Of a DNA stretch of 64,000 bases, positions 1-9,177 are shown in pieces (the first letter of the stretch is position 1; every line of letters begins with the position of its first letter). A model generated the notes under the pieces. The model had not been told where the DNA came from. It saw nothing but the letters and a program-made list of their open reading frames with translations, and did no database searches. This stretch comes from an uncultured Flavobacteriales bacterium (lineage in GTDB: Bacteria; Bacteroidota; Bacteroidia; Flavobacteriales_D; Sanyastnellaceae): the NCBI GenBank assembly GCA_938074325.1, contig CALJFZ010000002.1:1-64000 (forward strand), read 5' to 3'. The position numbers and the translations under genes are program-made.

Positions 1-2
1 TA

Positions 3-872
3 GCCTCCTTCATCAAGGAATTCGTCGTGCGGTTGCCCGAAGGTGAAACCTTGGACTTTGAAGCCGGTGGTTACATCCAGGTAGATGTGCCTGAGACCGT
101 TGTCGAGTACAAAGAAATTGACATCACGGCGCACCCTGAGCACCACAAGGATGCCAACACCTTCCAAAGCGAATGGGATAAGTTCGGTTTGTGGGATTTG
201 AAGATGACCAACGAAGAACCCATTGTGCGGGCGTATTCGATGGCCAATCACCCTGCAGAGGGCAACATCGTGATGCTCAACATCCGAATTGCTACACCGC
301 CATGGGACCGAGCGCGCAATGCTTGGATGCAGGTGAACCCGGGCATTTGCTCATCCTACGTCTTTGCCCAGAAGCCAGGCGATAAGGTGACCATCTCTGG
401 ACCTTATGGTGAATTCTTCATCAAAGAGACCGACGCCGAAATGGTCTACATCGGCGGTGGTGCTGGCATGGCACCGATGCGATCCCATTTGTTCCACCTG
501 TTCCACACCTTGAAGACCGACCGCAAGGTGACATTCTGGTACGGTGGACGTTCGAAGCGCGAGCTCTTCTACTTGGATGATTTCAATAAGATTGCCGAAG
601 AGTTCCCCAATTTCAATTTCCACGTAGTCCTCTCTGAACCAGCTGAGGAGGATGCATGGAAAGTGAAGAAGGACGTCAACGACGAAGGCGATGGTTTCCT
701 CGGCTTTGTGCACAACGCGGTGATTGAGCACCAATTGGCGCACCACGATGCACCGGAGGACATCGAGTTCTACTTCTGCGGTCCCCCGCTGATGAACCAA
801 GCGGTTTTGAAGATGTGTGACGACTGGGGTGTACCACCCGAAAATGTTAGCTTCGATGACTTCGGAGGTTAA
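3..872 (+). CDS. nqrF: Na+-translocating NADH:quinone reductase subunit F (3' part)
   Basis: This is the FAD- and NADH-binding part of NqrF, the subunit through which NADH electrons enter the sodium-pumping NQR complex of the inner membrane. The reading frame is open to the window edge, so the gene is cut at its 5' end; the GTG at 27 in the ORF track is internal. About 289 residues remain of a family usually near 400, and the N-terminal membrane anchor and 2Fe-2S domain lie outside. Visible motifs are the flavin-binding VRAYSMAN, the nucleotide-binding [12 protein letters not shown] and the C-terminal [10 protein letters not shown] followed by the usual FDDFGG ending. The stop codon is one base before the apbE start, and the apbE ribosome site GGAGG lies inside the nqrF end, so the two are cotranscribed. 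Confidence 0.96.
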   Translation, partial: ASFIKEFVVRLPEGETLDFEAGGYIQVDVPETVVEYKEIDITAHPEHHKDANTFQSEWDKFGLWDLKMTNEEPIVRAYSMANHPAEGNIVMLNIRIATPPWDRARNAWMQVNPGICSSYVFAQKPGDKVTISGPYGEFFIKETDAEMVYIGGGAGMAPMRSHLFHLFHTLKTDRKVTFWYGGRSKRELFYLDDFNKIAEEFPNFNFHVVLSEPAEEDAWKVKKDVNDEGDGFLGFVHNAVIEHQLAHHDAPEDIEFYFCGPPLMNQAVLKMCDDWGVPPENVSFDDFGG

Positions 873-873
873 A

Positions 874-1989
874 ATGAACCCATTGAAGAACCAACACCCT
901 GCAGCGCAATCGTTGCGGGGTGTTGGCGTTTTATGCGCATTGCTCCTGTCCCTTTTTGGATGTGGTGAACCGCCGTCCAGCGCCACCGTGCAAATGCAAA
1001 CGGGGGATACGCAGGGAACGACGTATTTGGTCAAGTACCACGGTGCTGACTCCATCCCGCAAGCCGCGATTGATTCCGTGTTGGAAGCGGTGGATATTGA
1101 ATTCAACCTGTGGCGACCGGAGTCCACCATCAATGCGATCAATGCCTATGATCAATCGGATTCGCTGTTTGTGTTCGTAGACAGCCGGGGACTGTGGTCT
1201 TCCTTGTGGGCACAAACCTTGGATTTACATTCGGCATCGCAAGGTGCATTTGATCCCACTGTACTGCCTTTGGTCGAACTGTGGGGATTCGGACTATCGA
1301 AGCGAGCTGCCGTGGCCGATGGTGATGTAGAGGCCTTGATGCCGCATGTTGGGCTTTCATTCGAGCGCATCGACTTCAACGAGGTGACCGAGGATAAGCA
1401 GTACCAATTCACAACAGTGCGCAAACGCGATCCCGAAACGCAGATTGATTTCAATGGCATCGCTCAGGGCCTGACAGTGGACTTGTTGGCGGAAATGCTG
1501 CAACAAAATGACATCAAGGACTTCATGGTCGAAGTAGGGGGCGAGGTCCGCTGTGGGGGTGTCCGACCGGATGGTCGACCTTGGCGAATTGCCATCGACC
1601 GTCCCATCGCCTCCGAAGACGGATTGGACCATCGGGAGATGCAAACCATCGTAGCGGTTTCCGACGCGGCGATTTGCACCAGCGGGAATTACCGCAAGTT
1701 CTATGAGGAAGATGGCATCAAGCGCTCCCACACCATCAGTCCTTTTACCGGGTATCCTGTGCAGCACAGTCTGCTCAGTGCCACGGTCCATGCGGTGAAT
1801 GCCAGCACGGCTGATGCGCTGGCGACCGCGTGCATGGTATGGGGGCCTGAGGAGGGACGTCGCTTCATCGAGACGTACCGCTCAGCCAATCCGTACGAAC
1901 GCATCGAGGCCTATTTCATCAGCGATGCAGGAACCGGTGAATGGGAGGTGTGGGAATCCGAAGGTTGGGCGGTTCTTACCGCCGAGTGA
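874..1989 (+). CDS. apbE: FAD:protein FMN transferase (ApbE), lipoprotein
   Basis: ApbE attaches FMN covalently to threonines of NqrB and NqrC, so its place directly after nqrF fits its job in NQR maturation. The start is ATG 874, one base after the nqrF stop and a few bases after GGAGG; the ORF track start at 817 lies within nqrF. The protein has 371 residues and begins with a lipoprotein signal ending in LLSLFGC, so it is probably anchored on the periplasmic side of a membrane. Family motifs are DTQGTTY near the N-terminus, DFNGIAQGLTVD, VEVGGEVRCGG, and SHTISPFTGYP, which includes the metal and flavin binding region. The length is usual for the family. Confidence 0.95.
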   Translation: MNPLKNQHPAAQSLRGVGVLCALLLSLFGCGEPPSSATVQMQTGDTQGTTYLVKYHGADSIPQAAIDSVLEAVDIEFNLWRPESTINAINAYDQSDSLFVFVDSRGLWSSLWAQTLDLHSASQGAFDPTVLPLVELWGFGLSKRAAVADGDVEALMPHVGLSFERIDFNEVTEDKQYQFTTVRKRDPETQIDFNGIAQGLTVDLLAEMLQQNDIKDFMVEVGGEVRCGGVRPDGRPWRIAIDRPIASEDGLDHREMQTIVAVSDAAICTSGNYRKFYEEDGIKRSHTISPFTGYPVQHSLLSATVHAVNASTADALATACMVWGPEEGRRFIETYRSANPYERIEAYFISDAGTGEWEVWESEGWAVLTAE

Positions 1990-1998
1990 TTCAGTGGG

Positions 1999-2208
1999 TC
2001 AGGCCGTTGCGGTGTCCTCTGCCTTGCATTGTTCCTCGGGACGGGCACCGCAGAGGCTGCAGGCTTCACCTTCCTTGTTCAACAATGGATTTTGACTGGC
2101 ACATGTACCGGCAAATTTTCCGTCCTTCTTGACCAAGATTTTGATGGCAATGCCTGCGAATCCCACAGCGAGCAAGGCAATTGCCAGGAGTACCACTTTC
2201 CATTCCAT
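1999..2208 (-). CDS. Small membrane protein, NqrM-like (probable NQR maturation factor)
   Basis: This 69-residue protein has one N-terminal membrane helix (LLAIALLAVGFAGIAIKI) followed by a short soluble tail with four cysteines in the pattern GTCAS, ACSLCG and EEQC. NqrM (DUF539) of other bacteria is also a very short one-helix protein with four conserved cysteines, and it is needed to insert the iron centre between NqrD and NqrE. The position next to nqrF and apbE makes an NqrM role likely, although the gene is convergent rather than inside the operon. The ATG at 2208 is four bases downstream of TAATTTTG on the minus strand, which supports both the gene and its start. It ends nine bases from apbE. 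Confidence 0.75.
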   Translation of the reverse strand: MEWKVVLLAIALLAVGFAGIAIKILVKKDGKFAGTCASQNPLLNKEGEACSLCGARPEEQCKAEDTATA

Positions 2209-2212
2209 GAGG

Positions 2213-2220
2213 CAAAATTA
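2213..2220 (-). promoter_or_regulatory. -7 box TAATTTTG four bases before the NqrM-like start
   Basis: The box matches the Bacteroidetes -7 element TAnnTTTG exactly. A TTG lies 22 bases upstream as a possible -33 element. The spacing of four bases to ATG predicts a leaderless transcript. Confidence 0.55.
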
Positions 2221-2301
2221 AGGCGTCCGCGGGGCACCTAGGCAAGGGGTACATGCATTTCTGCGGGAATTTGCTTAAATTATAGCTGCTTAACCAGGCA
2301 C

Positions 2302-4083
2302 ATGAAACGCGCATTTCTTTCCTCGACCTTCGCTTTGATTATGGCGACGACGTCGGTAGCGGTCTGCGGTCAAATAGGCCCTTGTGACTGTCCTCCCGTT
2401 GCTGATCGGCCTGTCGTGGAGGTAAGCGACATGGACGGCTTGGGGACCGGTACCACGACGTGGTCGTGCGACTCCCTTTACATATTGACCGAGACGGTGT
2501 ATGTGAACCCCGGTGACGAGTTGACCATCCTGCCCGGCACGGTGGTCCAAGGTCGCACCGGAATTGTCACCGATACATTGACCTATACCTTGCCCAACGG
2601 CAACCCATCACCGCGGGAAGACTATGTGTACAGTCAATACCCCGGCAGTTTGGTCATCAGCACTGGAGCGACCATCCATGCCGATGGGACGTCCAATTGC
2701 CCCATAGTTTTTACGTTCGAAGGTGATCCCATGGATGGAAGTGCAGGGTATGATGTTCGAGGAAAGTGGGGAGGTGTCATCGTTTGCGGTGACGGTGAAC
2801 TCAACACGTTTGATGGCAACGATGAGGCCGAAGGAGTCATGGATCTTTCCGGCCAAAACAGGCATGTGTACGGCGGCGACGGAACGGCTTTCCCCTCGTC
2901 CGGTACGCTGCGGTATGTGAGCATTCGTCACGCCTCAAGTTCGTTGGGCATCAGCCAGTTTGGCAATGGATTGGAGACCAATGCGCTGACGCTGTGTGGC
3001 GTAGGGCCAGAGACGACCGTCGAATACATCGAAGCGGTGGCTAGTGGTGACGACGGTGTGCAAATCTTCGGTGGGCTGGTCAACGTGCGCTACCTCGGAC
3101 TTGCTTTCAATGCGGAGGACGGTTTGGAATACGATCAGGGCTGGCATGGCAACGGTCAGTTCATTTTCAGCATCACCGACGAACTGAGCGGCGCAGGAGA
3201 GCACGGTGGAGATTATGAAGGCGATGATTACGAGGAATTCGATGTGGACATGACCTTCATGCCTTATTCCAATCCCCTCCTGTACAATCAAACCTACATC
3301 GGACGCGACCAAGCCACCGCGATTCGCATGCACAACGGTGCGGGAGTCCGCATGCACAACAGTGTGTTTGCCCACTTTGGTTTGGGTATCGACTTCGAGG
3401 ACGAAGACCCGTGCGATGCTTGGGAATTGTTCTTGTTTGGGGAAACCCAAATCCAAAATAACCGATTCTGGGAGATCGGGGATTCCACGGGCTTATCGGA
3501 ACTCATCCTCTACAACGAGGGCTACGTATTCAATGGCCAGGAGGAAATCGAAGCCCATTTTGTGGGCAACAATAATTACGCGGCTGACCCTGGTTTTGAT
3601 GCTGTGTTTGCTGCGGTAGAAGGACACGTGTCAGACCCCATCAACTTAGCTCCTTTGGCAGCCGAGAATTTTGTGGTGGTGGCTGAATTCATGCCCATTG
3701 ACCCGTGGTTCGTGCCGGCTGACTACATCGGTGCTTTTCCCTCCGACGGTTCGAATTGGTTGACATGCTGGACCTACATGGAGCAGTTGGGGCTCTTTGG
3801 AGAATGGGTCGATGAAGCACAAAGCATCGGAGGCTGCATGTACTCGTTTGCATGCAACTACAACCCTTCGGCAACTCATGACGACGGTTCGTGTGAAATC
3901 ACGAGCTGCGCGGGTTGCACCTGGCCCGATGCAAATAACTACGACCCTGCCGCCTTGTGGGATGACGGTTCATGTCAACTGCCTCAAGGCACTTCCTGCC
4001 CAGAGGACATCAACAACGACGGTCAGGTGAATACAGGTGATCTCCTGATGTTCCTGGGTGCTTTTGGTCAACTGTGTCCGTAA
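2302..4083 (+). CDS. Secreted beta-helix-type protein with Cys repeats and dockerin-like tail
   Basis: The 593-residue product starts with a signal peptide (about residues 1-24, ending before QIGPCDCP). The body has the look of the Bacteroidetes parallel beta-helix surface proteins: LTILPGTVVQG, GSLVISTGATIHADGTS, GKWGGVIVCGDGELNT and TLRYVSIRHA occur in the usual order. Near the end are two cysteine repeats, GCMYSFACNY...DDGSC and GCTWPDANNY...DDGSC, of the same kind as in the large surface proteins further on. The last 30 residues contain DINNDGQVNTGDLLMFLGAF, a calcium-loop pattern like half a dockerin. There is no T9SS type A tail. It stops four bases from the convergent next gene. Function is unknown; it is probably on the cell surface or released. 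Confidence 0.8.
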   Translation: MKRAFLSSTFALIMATTSVAVCGQIGPCDCPPVADRPVVEVSDMDGLGTGTTTWSCDSLYILTETVYVNPGDELTILPGTVVQGRTGIVTDTLTYTLPNGNPSPREDYVYSQYPGSLVISTGATIHADGTSNCPIVFTFEGDPMDGSAGYDVRGKWGGVIVCGDGELNTFDGNDEAEGVMDLSGQNRHVYGGDGTAFPSSGTLRYVSIRHASSSLGISQFGNGLETNALTLCGVGPETTVEYIEAVASGDDGVQIFGGLVNVRYLGLAFNAEDGLEYDQGWHGNGQFIFSITDELSGAGEHGGDYEGDDYEEFDVDMTFMPYSNPLLYNQTYIGRDQATAIRMHNGAGVRMHNSVFAHFGLGIDFEDEDPCDAWELFLFGETQIQNNRFWEIGDSTGLSELILYNEGYVFNGQEEIEAHFVGNNNYAADPGFDAVFAAVEGHVSDPINLAPLAAENFVVVAEFMPIDPWFVPADYIGAFPSDGSNWLTCWTYMEQLGLFGEWVDEAQSIGGCMYSFACNYNPSATHDDGSCEITSCAGCTWPDANNYDPAALWDDGSCQLPQGTSCPEDINNDGQVNTGDLLMFLGAFGQLCP

Positions 4084-4087
4084 CCCA

Positions 4088-5155
4088 TCATAGGCTAAAT
4101 CGGAGTCCGATGAACGGATAATCGGCCCGCAGCCGAAAGGATCTCAGTCCGGCTTCGATGGCCCATTGCGTCCCGAACGCATAAGCGAATACCGCTTGCA
4201 AGTGGCGACGGCCCAACGCTTCATCTGGGCGGGTCCAGACCCAGCCTTGCAGAAGCATGAGGTGGGCGTTTCCAAAATGCAGGTTGACGCCCAATAAGCT
4301 GGAAAGTTGGAGTTTTTCACGGGGATTCAAAGGTTGCAGATGGTAGGCGCGCAGGCTTTGATTGTGCGCCAGGTCAAGGGCTCCGGTCCATGCAAAGGCA
4401 CCGCTGATGTGCCGCTGCGCATACGCCCCTGCGCTGAGCACGGGATGTCTGGGGCCGCCGGGCAAATTGACATCCCGCATGCCTGATCGGACTGCCAAGG
4501 CGTATGTCCATCGGTGTTGTGGCGTCGAATGGGCGTGAGCCACTTCCTGCGAACGGCTGTCATTGAGCAGCCCTCCTCGCATGCGGATATGCACATTGTT
4601 GATGCCCAGATTGGGCAAAGCCAAAGCCCCATTGGAGAAATGTGTCAGGCCTGCACCCAAGGCAAGAAATGCACGGTCGCCGGACGCAATGGTGACGGAT
4701 GTACCCAAATGCAGTCCCGCATTCCATCGGGTGCCGATGGCGATGGACAACGGACGATTAATGGGATCGTACGGGGCTGAGGCCCACCCGATTCCTGTGC
4801 CCAACTCGGCATGCCAATTGGTCCGAATGGGAATCTTTATTAACCACAAAGCGCTCGCGACGCTGCCAAGTTCGTCGCTGCCACCGTCCAACCAGCCCAG
4901 TTCAACCCCTTGCCATACGGGACCGTGCTGGCTCCAGTTGGCTCGCCAACCCGCCCGATCCCAGTTTCCGCGCCGAATGCCTACGCCGTGTGAGTGGCCG
5001 GTGACCAGGGCGAGCATTTCCGCTCGGTGGGGCAGGGCGTAGCCTTTGCTGACTTCCACACCCCAATCTGGGGTTTGGGCTGAGGCCATGGGCACGGCAA
5101 ACCACGCAGCCAAGGTGGTCGCGATTCCAAAAACGATTGTACAAGAGGTCCTCAC
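4088..5155 (-). CDS. Acyloxyacyl hydrolase / PagL-like lipid A deacylase family outer membrane protein
   Basis: The 355-residue product has a signal peptide ending in MASAQ and then a series of amphipathic strands, as expected for an outer-membrane beta-barrel; the last residues IGLRFSL also fit. The segment AGLTHFSNGALALPNLGIN matches the core of the PagL-like family (lipid A 3-O-deacylase), in which His and Ser of the HxSN motif are catalytic. Family proteins remove an acyl chain from lipid A in the outer membrane. The start is GTG 5155, with TAAATTCG exactly four bases upstream. It is divergent from mazG. The exact acyl position cleaved cannot be told from sequence. Confidence 0.75.
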   Translation of the reverse strand: MRTSCTIVFGIATTLAAWFAVPMASAQTPDWGVEVSKGYALPHRAEMLALVTGHSHGVGIRRGNWDRAGWRANWSQHGPVWQGVELGWLDGGSDELGSVASALWLIKIPIRTNWHAELGTGIGWASAPYDPINRPLSIAIGTRWNAGLHLGTSVTIASGDRAFLALGAGLTHFSNGALALPNLGINNVHIRMRGGLLNDSRSQEVAHAHSTPQHRWTYALAVRSGMRDVNLPGGPRHPVLSAGAYAQRHISGAFAWTGALDLAHNQSLRAYHLQPLNPREKLQLSSLLGVNLHFGNAHLMLLQGWVWTRPDEALGRRHLQAVFAYAFGTQWAIEAGLRSFRLRADYPFIGLRFSL

Positions 5156-5159
5156 GGTC

Positions 5160-5167
5160 CGAATTTA
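5160..5167 (-). promoter_or_regulatory. -7 box TAAATTCG four bases before the PagL-like GTG start
   Basis: This is the variant TAnnTTCG of the Bacteroidetes -7 element. The four-base spacing to GTG 5155 predicts a leaderless mRNA and supports the GTG start. Confidence 0.45.
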
Positions 5168-5175
5168 GCAAGGCA

Positions 5176-5183
5176 TACCTTTG
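5176..5183 (+). promoter_or_regulatory. -7 box TACCTTTG four bases before mazG
   Basis: An exact TAnnTTTG box ends four bases before ATG 5188. It lies nine bases from the divergent box at 5160-5167, so the two promoters are packed into a 32-base intergenic gap. It argues against the upstream start at 5137. Confidence 0.55.
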
Positions 5184-5187
5184 TGCC

Positions 5188-6000
5188 ATGCACAGCATTG
5201 AAGAGAAACTGGCGGCATTCGAACGGCTGCTGAAGATTATGGGCGAACTGCGTGAGCAATGTCCATGGGACCGGAAGCAGACCTTTGAAACCTTGCGCCA
5301 TTTGACGATTGAAGAAACCTACGAGTTGTCAGAGGCCATCATGGATGCCGATGTCGAGGAGATCCGAAAGGAGACCGGTGATCTATTGCTGCACATGGTC
5401 TTCTATGCGCAAATCGCAAGCGAGACGCCCCGTGAAAAAGGCGGGTGGGATATTGCCGATAGCTTGAATGGCATTTGCGACAAATTGATTGATCGCCACC
5501 CGCATATTTATGGAGATGTAGAGGCCAACGACGAAGAAACGGTCAAGGCGAACTGGGAGCAATTGAAGTTGAAAGAGGGCAAGAATTCCGTGTTGGAGGG
5601 TGTCCCCAAGGGACTGCCAAGTTTGGTAAAGGCGTACCGAATTCAGGACAAAGTTCGTGGTGTCGGCTTCGATTGGGATAACGCGGACCAAGTATGGAAC
5701 AAGGTCCAGGAGGAGTTGGGGGAGTTCCAAGCGGAGATTGCGGCTGAGTCGGATCGTGCGGCCGATGAATTTGGCGACGTTCTCTTTGCCCTGATCAATT
5801 ATGCTCGCTTCAAAGGCATCAACCCGGATGAGGCACTTGAACGCACGAACCGCCGATTTCAGGCACGTTTTCAGCATATGGAATCGGCCATCCAGGCAGG
5901 ATTGGCTGAAGGGGGTAAGCCCATGTCGGAAATGGAGTTGGCGGAATTGGATGAGCATTGGGAACGGGCTAAAATCGCATTGGGTCAAGCAGATTCGTGA
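5188..6000 (+). CDS. mazG: Nucleoside triphosphate pyrophosphohydrolase MazG
   Basis: MazG hydrolyses (d)NTPs to monophosphates and pyrophosphate as a house-cleaning enzyme in the cytoplasm. The 270-residue protein has two MazG domains. The first shows CPWDRKQTFETLRHLTIEE and then ETGDLLLHMVFYA, giving the EExxE and ExxD metal-binding pairs. The second shows the bridging segment VRGVGFDW, then EELGEF and DEFGDVLFALINYA. I start at ATG 5188 rather than 5137 because the box TACCTTTG stands four bases before it and the family N-terminus begins here. The stop overlaps the start of the next gene by one base, so the two form an operon. Confidence 0.95.
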   Translation: MHSIEEKLAAFERLLKIMGELREQCPWDRKQTFETLRHLTIEETYELSEAIMDADVEEIRKETGDLLLHMVFYAQIASETPREKGGWDIADSLNGICDKLIDRHPHIYGDVEANDEETVKANWEQLKLKEGKNSVLEGVPKGLPSLVKAYRIQDKVRGVGFDWDNADQVWNKVQEELGEFQAEIAAESDRAADEFGDVLFALINYARFKGINPDEALERTNRRFQARFQHMESAIQAGLAEGGKPMSEMELAELDEHWERAKIALGQADS

Positions 6001-6743
6001 TGCGAATGGGATGGATGCCAATCTGGGCCATGCTGGCGTTAGGGTGCAACGATACGGGTGCCCCAGCCTGTTTCATGCGGGCCGGAGAAGCGATTGAAAT
6101 CGCAGAGGAGCTCGACAATGCACCGGAAGTCCTCAAGTTTTATGGCCATTTGGACATTGAATTTGAAGCCACTGACCGCCCGGGCATTGAGTTGCATTGG
6201 GAGGGGCCAGAAAATGTTCTTCATCACCGATGGACAGAATGGGATGGAAGCACATTGAACGTTGGCCACGAGGACCGCTGTCAATGGATGCGGGATTTGG
6301 GGGAGCAGGTTGAATTGCGGATTCGGTGTGCTGATGTACCTGAATTTGTTTTGCACGGGCAAGGGACGTTTGACCTGTCGCTGGTGAACCCCGAGTCGTC
6401 GGTTGTACTCGACGCTTATGCCCATGCTGGCTACCTCTCGTTGGACTGCGATGTCGATAGTTTGACCGTTCGATTGCACGCGGGTGCGAGCGTTGCTGAA
6501 GCTACTGGTGATGTCAACACGCTTTCGCTTTTTGCTTCTGGGCTCTCCTCATTGGATGCGGGAGGTGTTCAGTCAGAACGAGCATTTGTCAATCAATCGG
6601 CCCACCCACCCATATATTTTCGGGCTTCGGAATACGCGTATGTCGCCCTCAATAGCCATGGGAATGTTTACGGTGGGACGAATCCACCCTTGGATTATTT
6701 GGTCGAGGAGCAAGGGGGAGGGGCGTTGATTTGGGAGGACTGA
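6000..6743 (+). CDS. Putative lipoprotein with GIN-type (DUF2807-like) beta domain
   Basis: The 247-residue product begins with a short lipoprotein signal ending in MLALGC. The C-terminal half has repeated short strands (VRLHAGASVAEATGDV, LSLFASGLSSLDAGG, YAYVALNSHGNVYGG) in the style of the putative auto-transporter adhesin head GIN domain, DUF2807, which is common in Bacteroidetes lipoproteins of unknown function. ATG 6000 overlaps the mazG stop (TGATG), so it is translated from the mazG transcript. A GTG at 5997 is also possible. The family assignment is by pattern and moderately sure. Confidence 0.65.
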   Translation: MRMGWMPIWAMLALGCNDTGAPACFMRAGEAIEIAEELDNAPEVLKFYGHLDIEFEATDRPGIELHWEGPENVLHHRWTEWDGSTLNVGHEDRCQWMRDLGEQVELRIRCADVPEFVLHGQGTFDLSLVNPESSVVLDAYAHAGYLSLDCDVDSLTVRLHAGASVAEATGDVNTLSLFASGLSSLDAGGVQSERAFVNQSAHPPIYFRASEYAYVALNSHGNVYGGTNPPLDYLVEEQGGGALIWED

Positions 6744-6795
6744 GGCATGCGGAATTCTAACGCTGTTGGCGTAAATTGAAAGCCTATTTCATGCC

Positions 6796-9171
6796 ATGTT
6801 AAAGTCTTTTTCACGCATTTCGGCGGTATGCGCCGTTTGGTCCTTGTGCGTTGCATCGGTAGCAGTTGCTCAGCAATCCATGCAGGATGCGCCCACCCAA
6901 GTCAATACCAGCAAATTCAAGCAGTTGGGGCAGGAGCTGCCTACTCCGAATGTGTACCGGACGGCGAGTGGCGCCCCCGGGCATGAATACTGGCAACAGC
7001 AGGTGGATTACAACATCCAGGTCACCTTGGACGATGCGAACCAACGCATTGACGGTGAAGAACGCATTTTGTACAAAAACAACAGCCCCGACGAGTTGCG
7101 CTACCTGTGGCTTCAGTTGGATCAAAACGTCCGAGCGTTGGACAGCGATAGCTATAAGATCCGAGAATCGCGGATCAATGACCGCAACAGCTTTGGGTCG
7201 ATTCAAGGATTGGAGCCTTCATTTGACGGTGGGTTCAAAATCCAATACGTCGGCGACGAAACAGGCAAGCCGTTGAAGTACACCATCAACAAGACGATGA
7301 TGCGCATCGATCTGCCGTCGCCTTTGAAGCCCGGTGGAACTTTTGTGTTTGACGTTGCGTGGTGGTACAACATCAACGACCGCATGAAGGACGGCGGCCG
7401 GAGTGGCTACGAGTACTTTGAAGAAGAAGACAACTACCTCTACACCATTGCCCAGTTCTACCCGCGTTTGGTGGTGTACATGGACAACGAAGGTTGGCAG
7501 AATAAGCAGTTCTTGGGATCAGGAGAATTCACCCTGAACTTCGGCGATTACCACGTGGAAATCACCGTCCCAGAAGACCATGTCGTCGCATCAACAGGTG
7601 TATTGAAGAACGAAAAAGCGGTGCTCACGCCTGCCCAGCGCAAGCGGTTGCAGAAAGCCCGCACGACTTACGATCAGCCGGTGATGATCATCACCGAGGA
7701 AGAAGCCCGCGCTGCAGAACAAGGCAAAAAGACGGGAACCAAAACGTGGGTATTCGATGCAGAGAATGTGCGTGATTTTGGTTGGGCCTCCAGTCGGAAA
7801 TTTATCTGGGATGCGATGGCGGTGAAAGTGGGTAAGAAATCCCCGTTGGCCATGAGCTACTACCCGAAAGAGGGCAATCCGCTGTGGGAGCAATACTCCA
7901 CGAAGGCTGTGGCTCAGACCTTGAAGACCTACTCGGACTTTACGATTGATTACCCTTATCCGGTGGCCATATCCGTTCACACCAAGTGGATCGGAATGGA
8001 GTACCCGATGATTTGCTTTAATGGTGGACGCCCGGAGCCGGATGGCACATACACCGAACGCACCAAGATTGGCATGATCTCCGTTATTATCCACGAAGTG
8101 GGCCACAACTTCTTCCCGATGATCATCAATTCGGATGAGCGCCAGTGGACTTGGATGGACGAGGGGTTGAACACTTTCGTTCAATACTTGACGGAGAAGG
8201 AGTTTGACCGCGACTATCCGACCCGACGTGGAGCTGCACGGGACATCCGCAATTACATGGGCGGGGACAAATCCCGCATCAGCCCCATCATGACCAACTC
8301 GGAGTCGATTTACCAATTCGGGAACAATGCCTATGGCAAACCCGCCACAGCCCTCAACATTCTGCGGGAAACGGTGATGGGCCGTGAGTTGTTTGACTAC
8401 GCCTTCAAGGAATATTCTCGTCGGTGGGCGTTTAAGCATCCGTCTCCGGCGGACTTTTTCCGCACCATGGAAGATGCCTCTGGGGTGGATTTGGACTGGT
8501 TCTGGAGGGGATGGTTCTATTCCACGGACCACGTGGACATCGCTATGGACGAAGTCAAGTGGTACCAGATTGACACCCAAGATCCAGAGGTAGAGGCTGC
8601 ATTCGACCGTGAGGCAGCTGCGCAGGAGCCTGCCGACATCGCCTTGGTCCGGGACGAGGAGTTCATTCCCACCAGCTACATCGAGGCGGATCCTACGTTG
8701 AATGACTTCTACACGACAAGAGACCCGTTCATGGTGCTCGAATTGGATAAGGTAGAATACGCTGAGCGCATGGAATCCCTTTCAGAGGAGGAGCGGGTAT
8801 TGCTGAACAGTGGAAAGAACTACTATGAGATCACCTTCCGCAATGAAGGAGGGTTGGTCATGCCGTTGATCGTCGAATTTGAATACGAGGATGGCAGCCA
8901 AGAGATTCGCCGTATCCCGGCTGAGATTTGGAAGATGAGTGAACCGACGGTCACCAAGGTGTTCGTGACGGATCGTCCTGCCGCCCAAATCACGCTGGAT
9001 CCGTTCTTGGAAACAGCAGATGTTGACATGGACGACAACTACTGGCCTCCACGTCCACAACCCACACGTTTTGAGTTGTTCAAATCAAGCAGGCGACGCG
9101 GCGGGGGTGGAGAAAATCCGATGCAGCGCGCTCGACGCGATGCAGAATTGCAAAACGAAGGCGCGGAATAA
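6796..9171 (+). CDS. M1 family zinc metallopeptidase, exported
   Basis: The product has 791 residues and a signal peptide ending in VAVAQQ. Zinc ligands are H433, H437 and E456 in HEVGHNFFP followed, after 18 residues, by DEGLNTF, which is the M1 arrangement. GMEYPMICF upstream corresponds to the GxMEN exopeptidase motif with changes (GMEYP), so strict aminopeptidase action is not certain. The protein probably degrades peptides in the periplasm or outside the cell. The last 150 residues are charged and end in a low-complexity arginine-rich stretch (SSRRRGGGG). There is no T9SS tail. It ends six bases from the convergent EamA gene. Confidence 0.9.
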   Translation: MLKSFSRISAVCAVWSLCVASVAVAQQSMQDAPTQVNTSKFKQLGQELPTPNVYRTASGAPGHEYWQQQVDYNIQVTLDDANQRIDGEERILYKNNSPDELRYLWLQLDQNVRALDSDSYKIRESRINDRNSFGSIQGLEPSFDGGFKIQYVGDETGKPLKYTINKTMMRIDLPSPLKPGGTFVFDVAWWYNINDRMKDGGRSGYEYFEEEDNYLYTIAQFYPRLVVYMDNEGWQNKQFLGSGEFTLNFGDYHVEITVPEDHVVASTGVLKNEKAVLTPAQRKRLQKARTTYDQPVMIITEEEARAAEQGKKTGTKTWVFDAENVRDFGWASSRKFIWDAMAVKVGKKSPLAMSYYPKEGNPLWEQYSTKAVAQTLKTYSDFTIDYPYPVAISVHTKWIGMEYPMICFNGGRPEPDGTYTERTKIGMISVIIHEVGHNFFPMIINSDERQWTWMDEGLNTFVQYLTEKEFDRDYPTRRGAARDIRNYMGGDKSRISPIMTNSESIYQFGNNAYGKPATALNILRETVMGRELFDYAFKEYSRRWAFKHPSPADFFRTMEDASGVDLDWFWRGWFYSTDHVDIAMDEVKWYQIDTQDPEVEAAFDREAAAQEPADIALVRDEEFIPTSYIEADPTLNDFYTTRDPFMVLELDKVEYAERMESLSEEERVLLNSGKNYYEITFRNEGGLVMPLIVEFEYEDGSQEIRRIPAEIWKMSEPTVTKVFVTDRPAAQITLDPFLETADVDMDDNYWPPRPQPTRFELFKSSRRRGGGGENPMQRARRDAELQNEGAE

Positions 9172-9177
9172 GGCGGT

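Noticed and set aside
351-1142. Minus-strand ORF of 263 codons opposite nqrF and apbE
   Set aside because: It lies fully within two well-supported plus-strand genes, has no family pattern, no promoter box, and its protein is rich in His and Cys as is usual for antisense shadows.
7591-8580. Minus-strand ORF of 329 codons inside the M1 peptidase gene
   Set aside because: It is opposite the zinc site of a clear peptidase gene and has the composition of a shadow frame. No start signal is seen.
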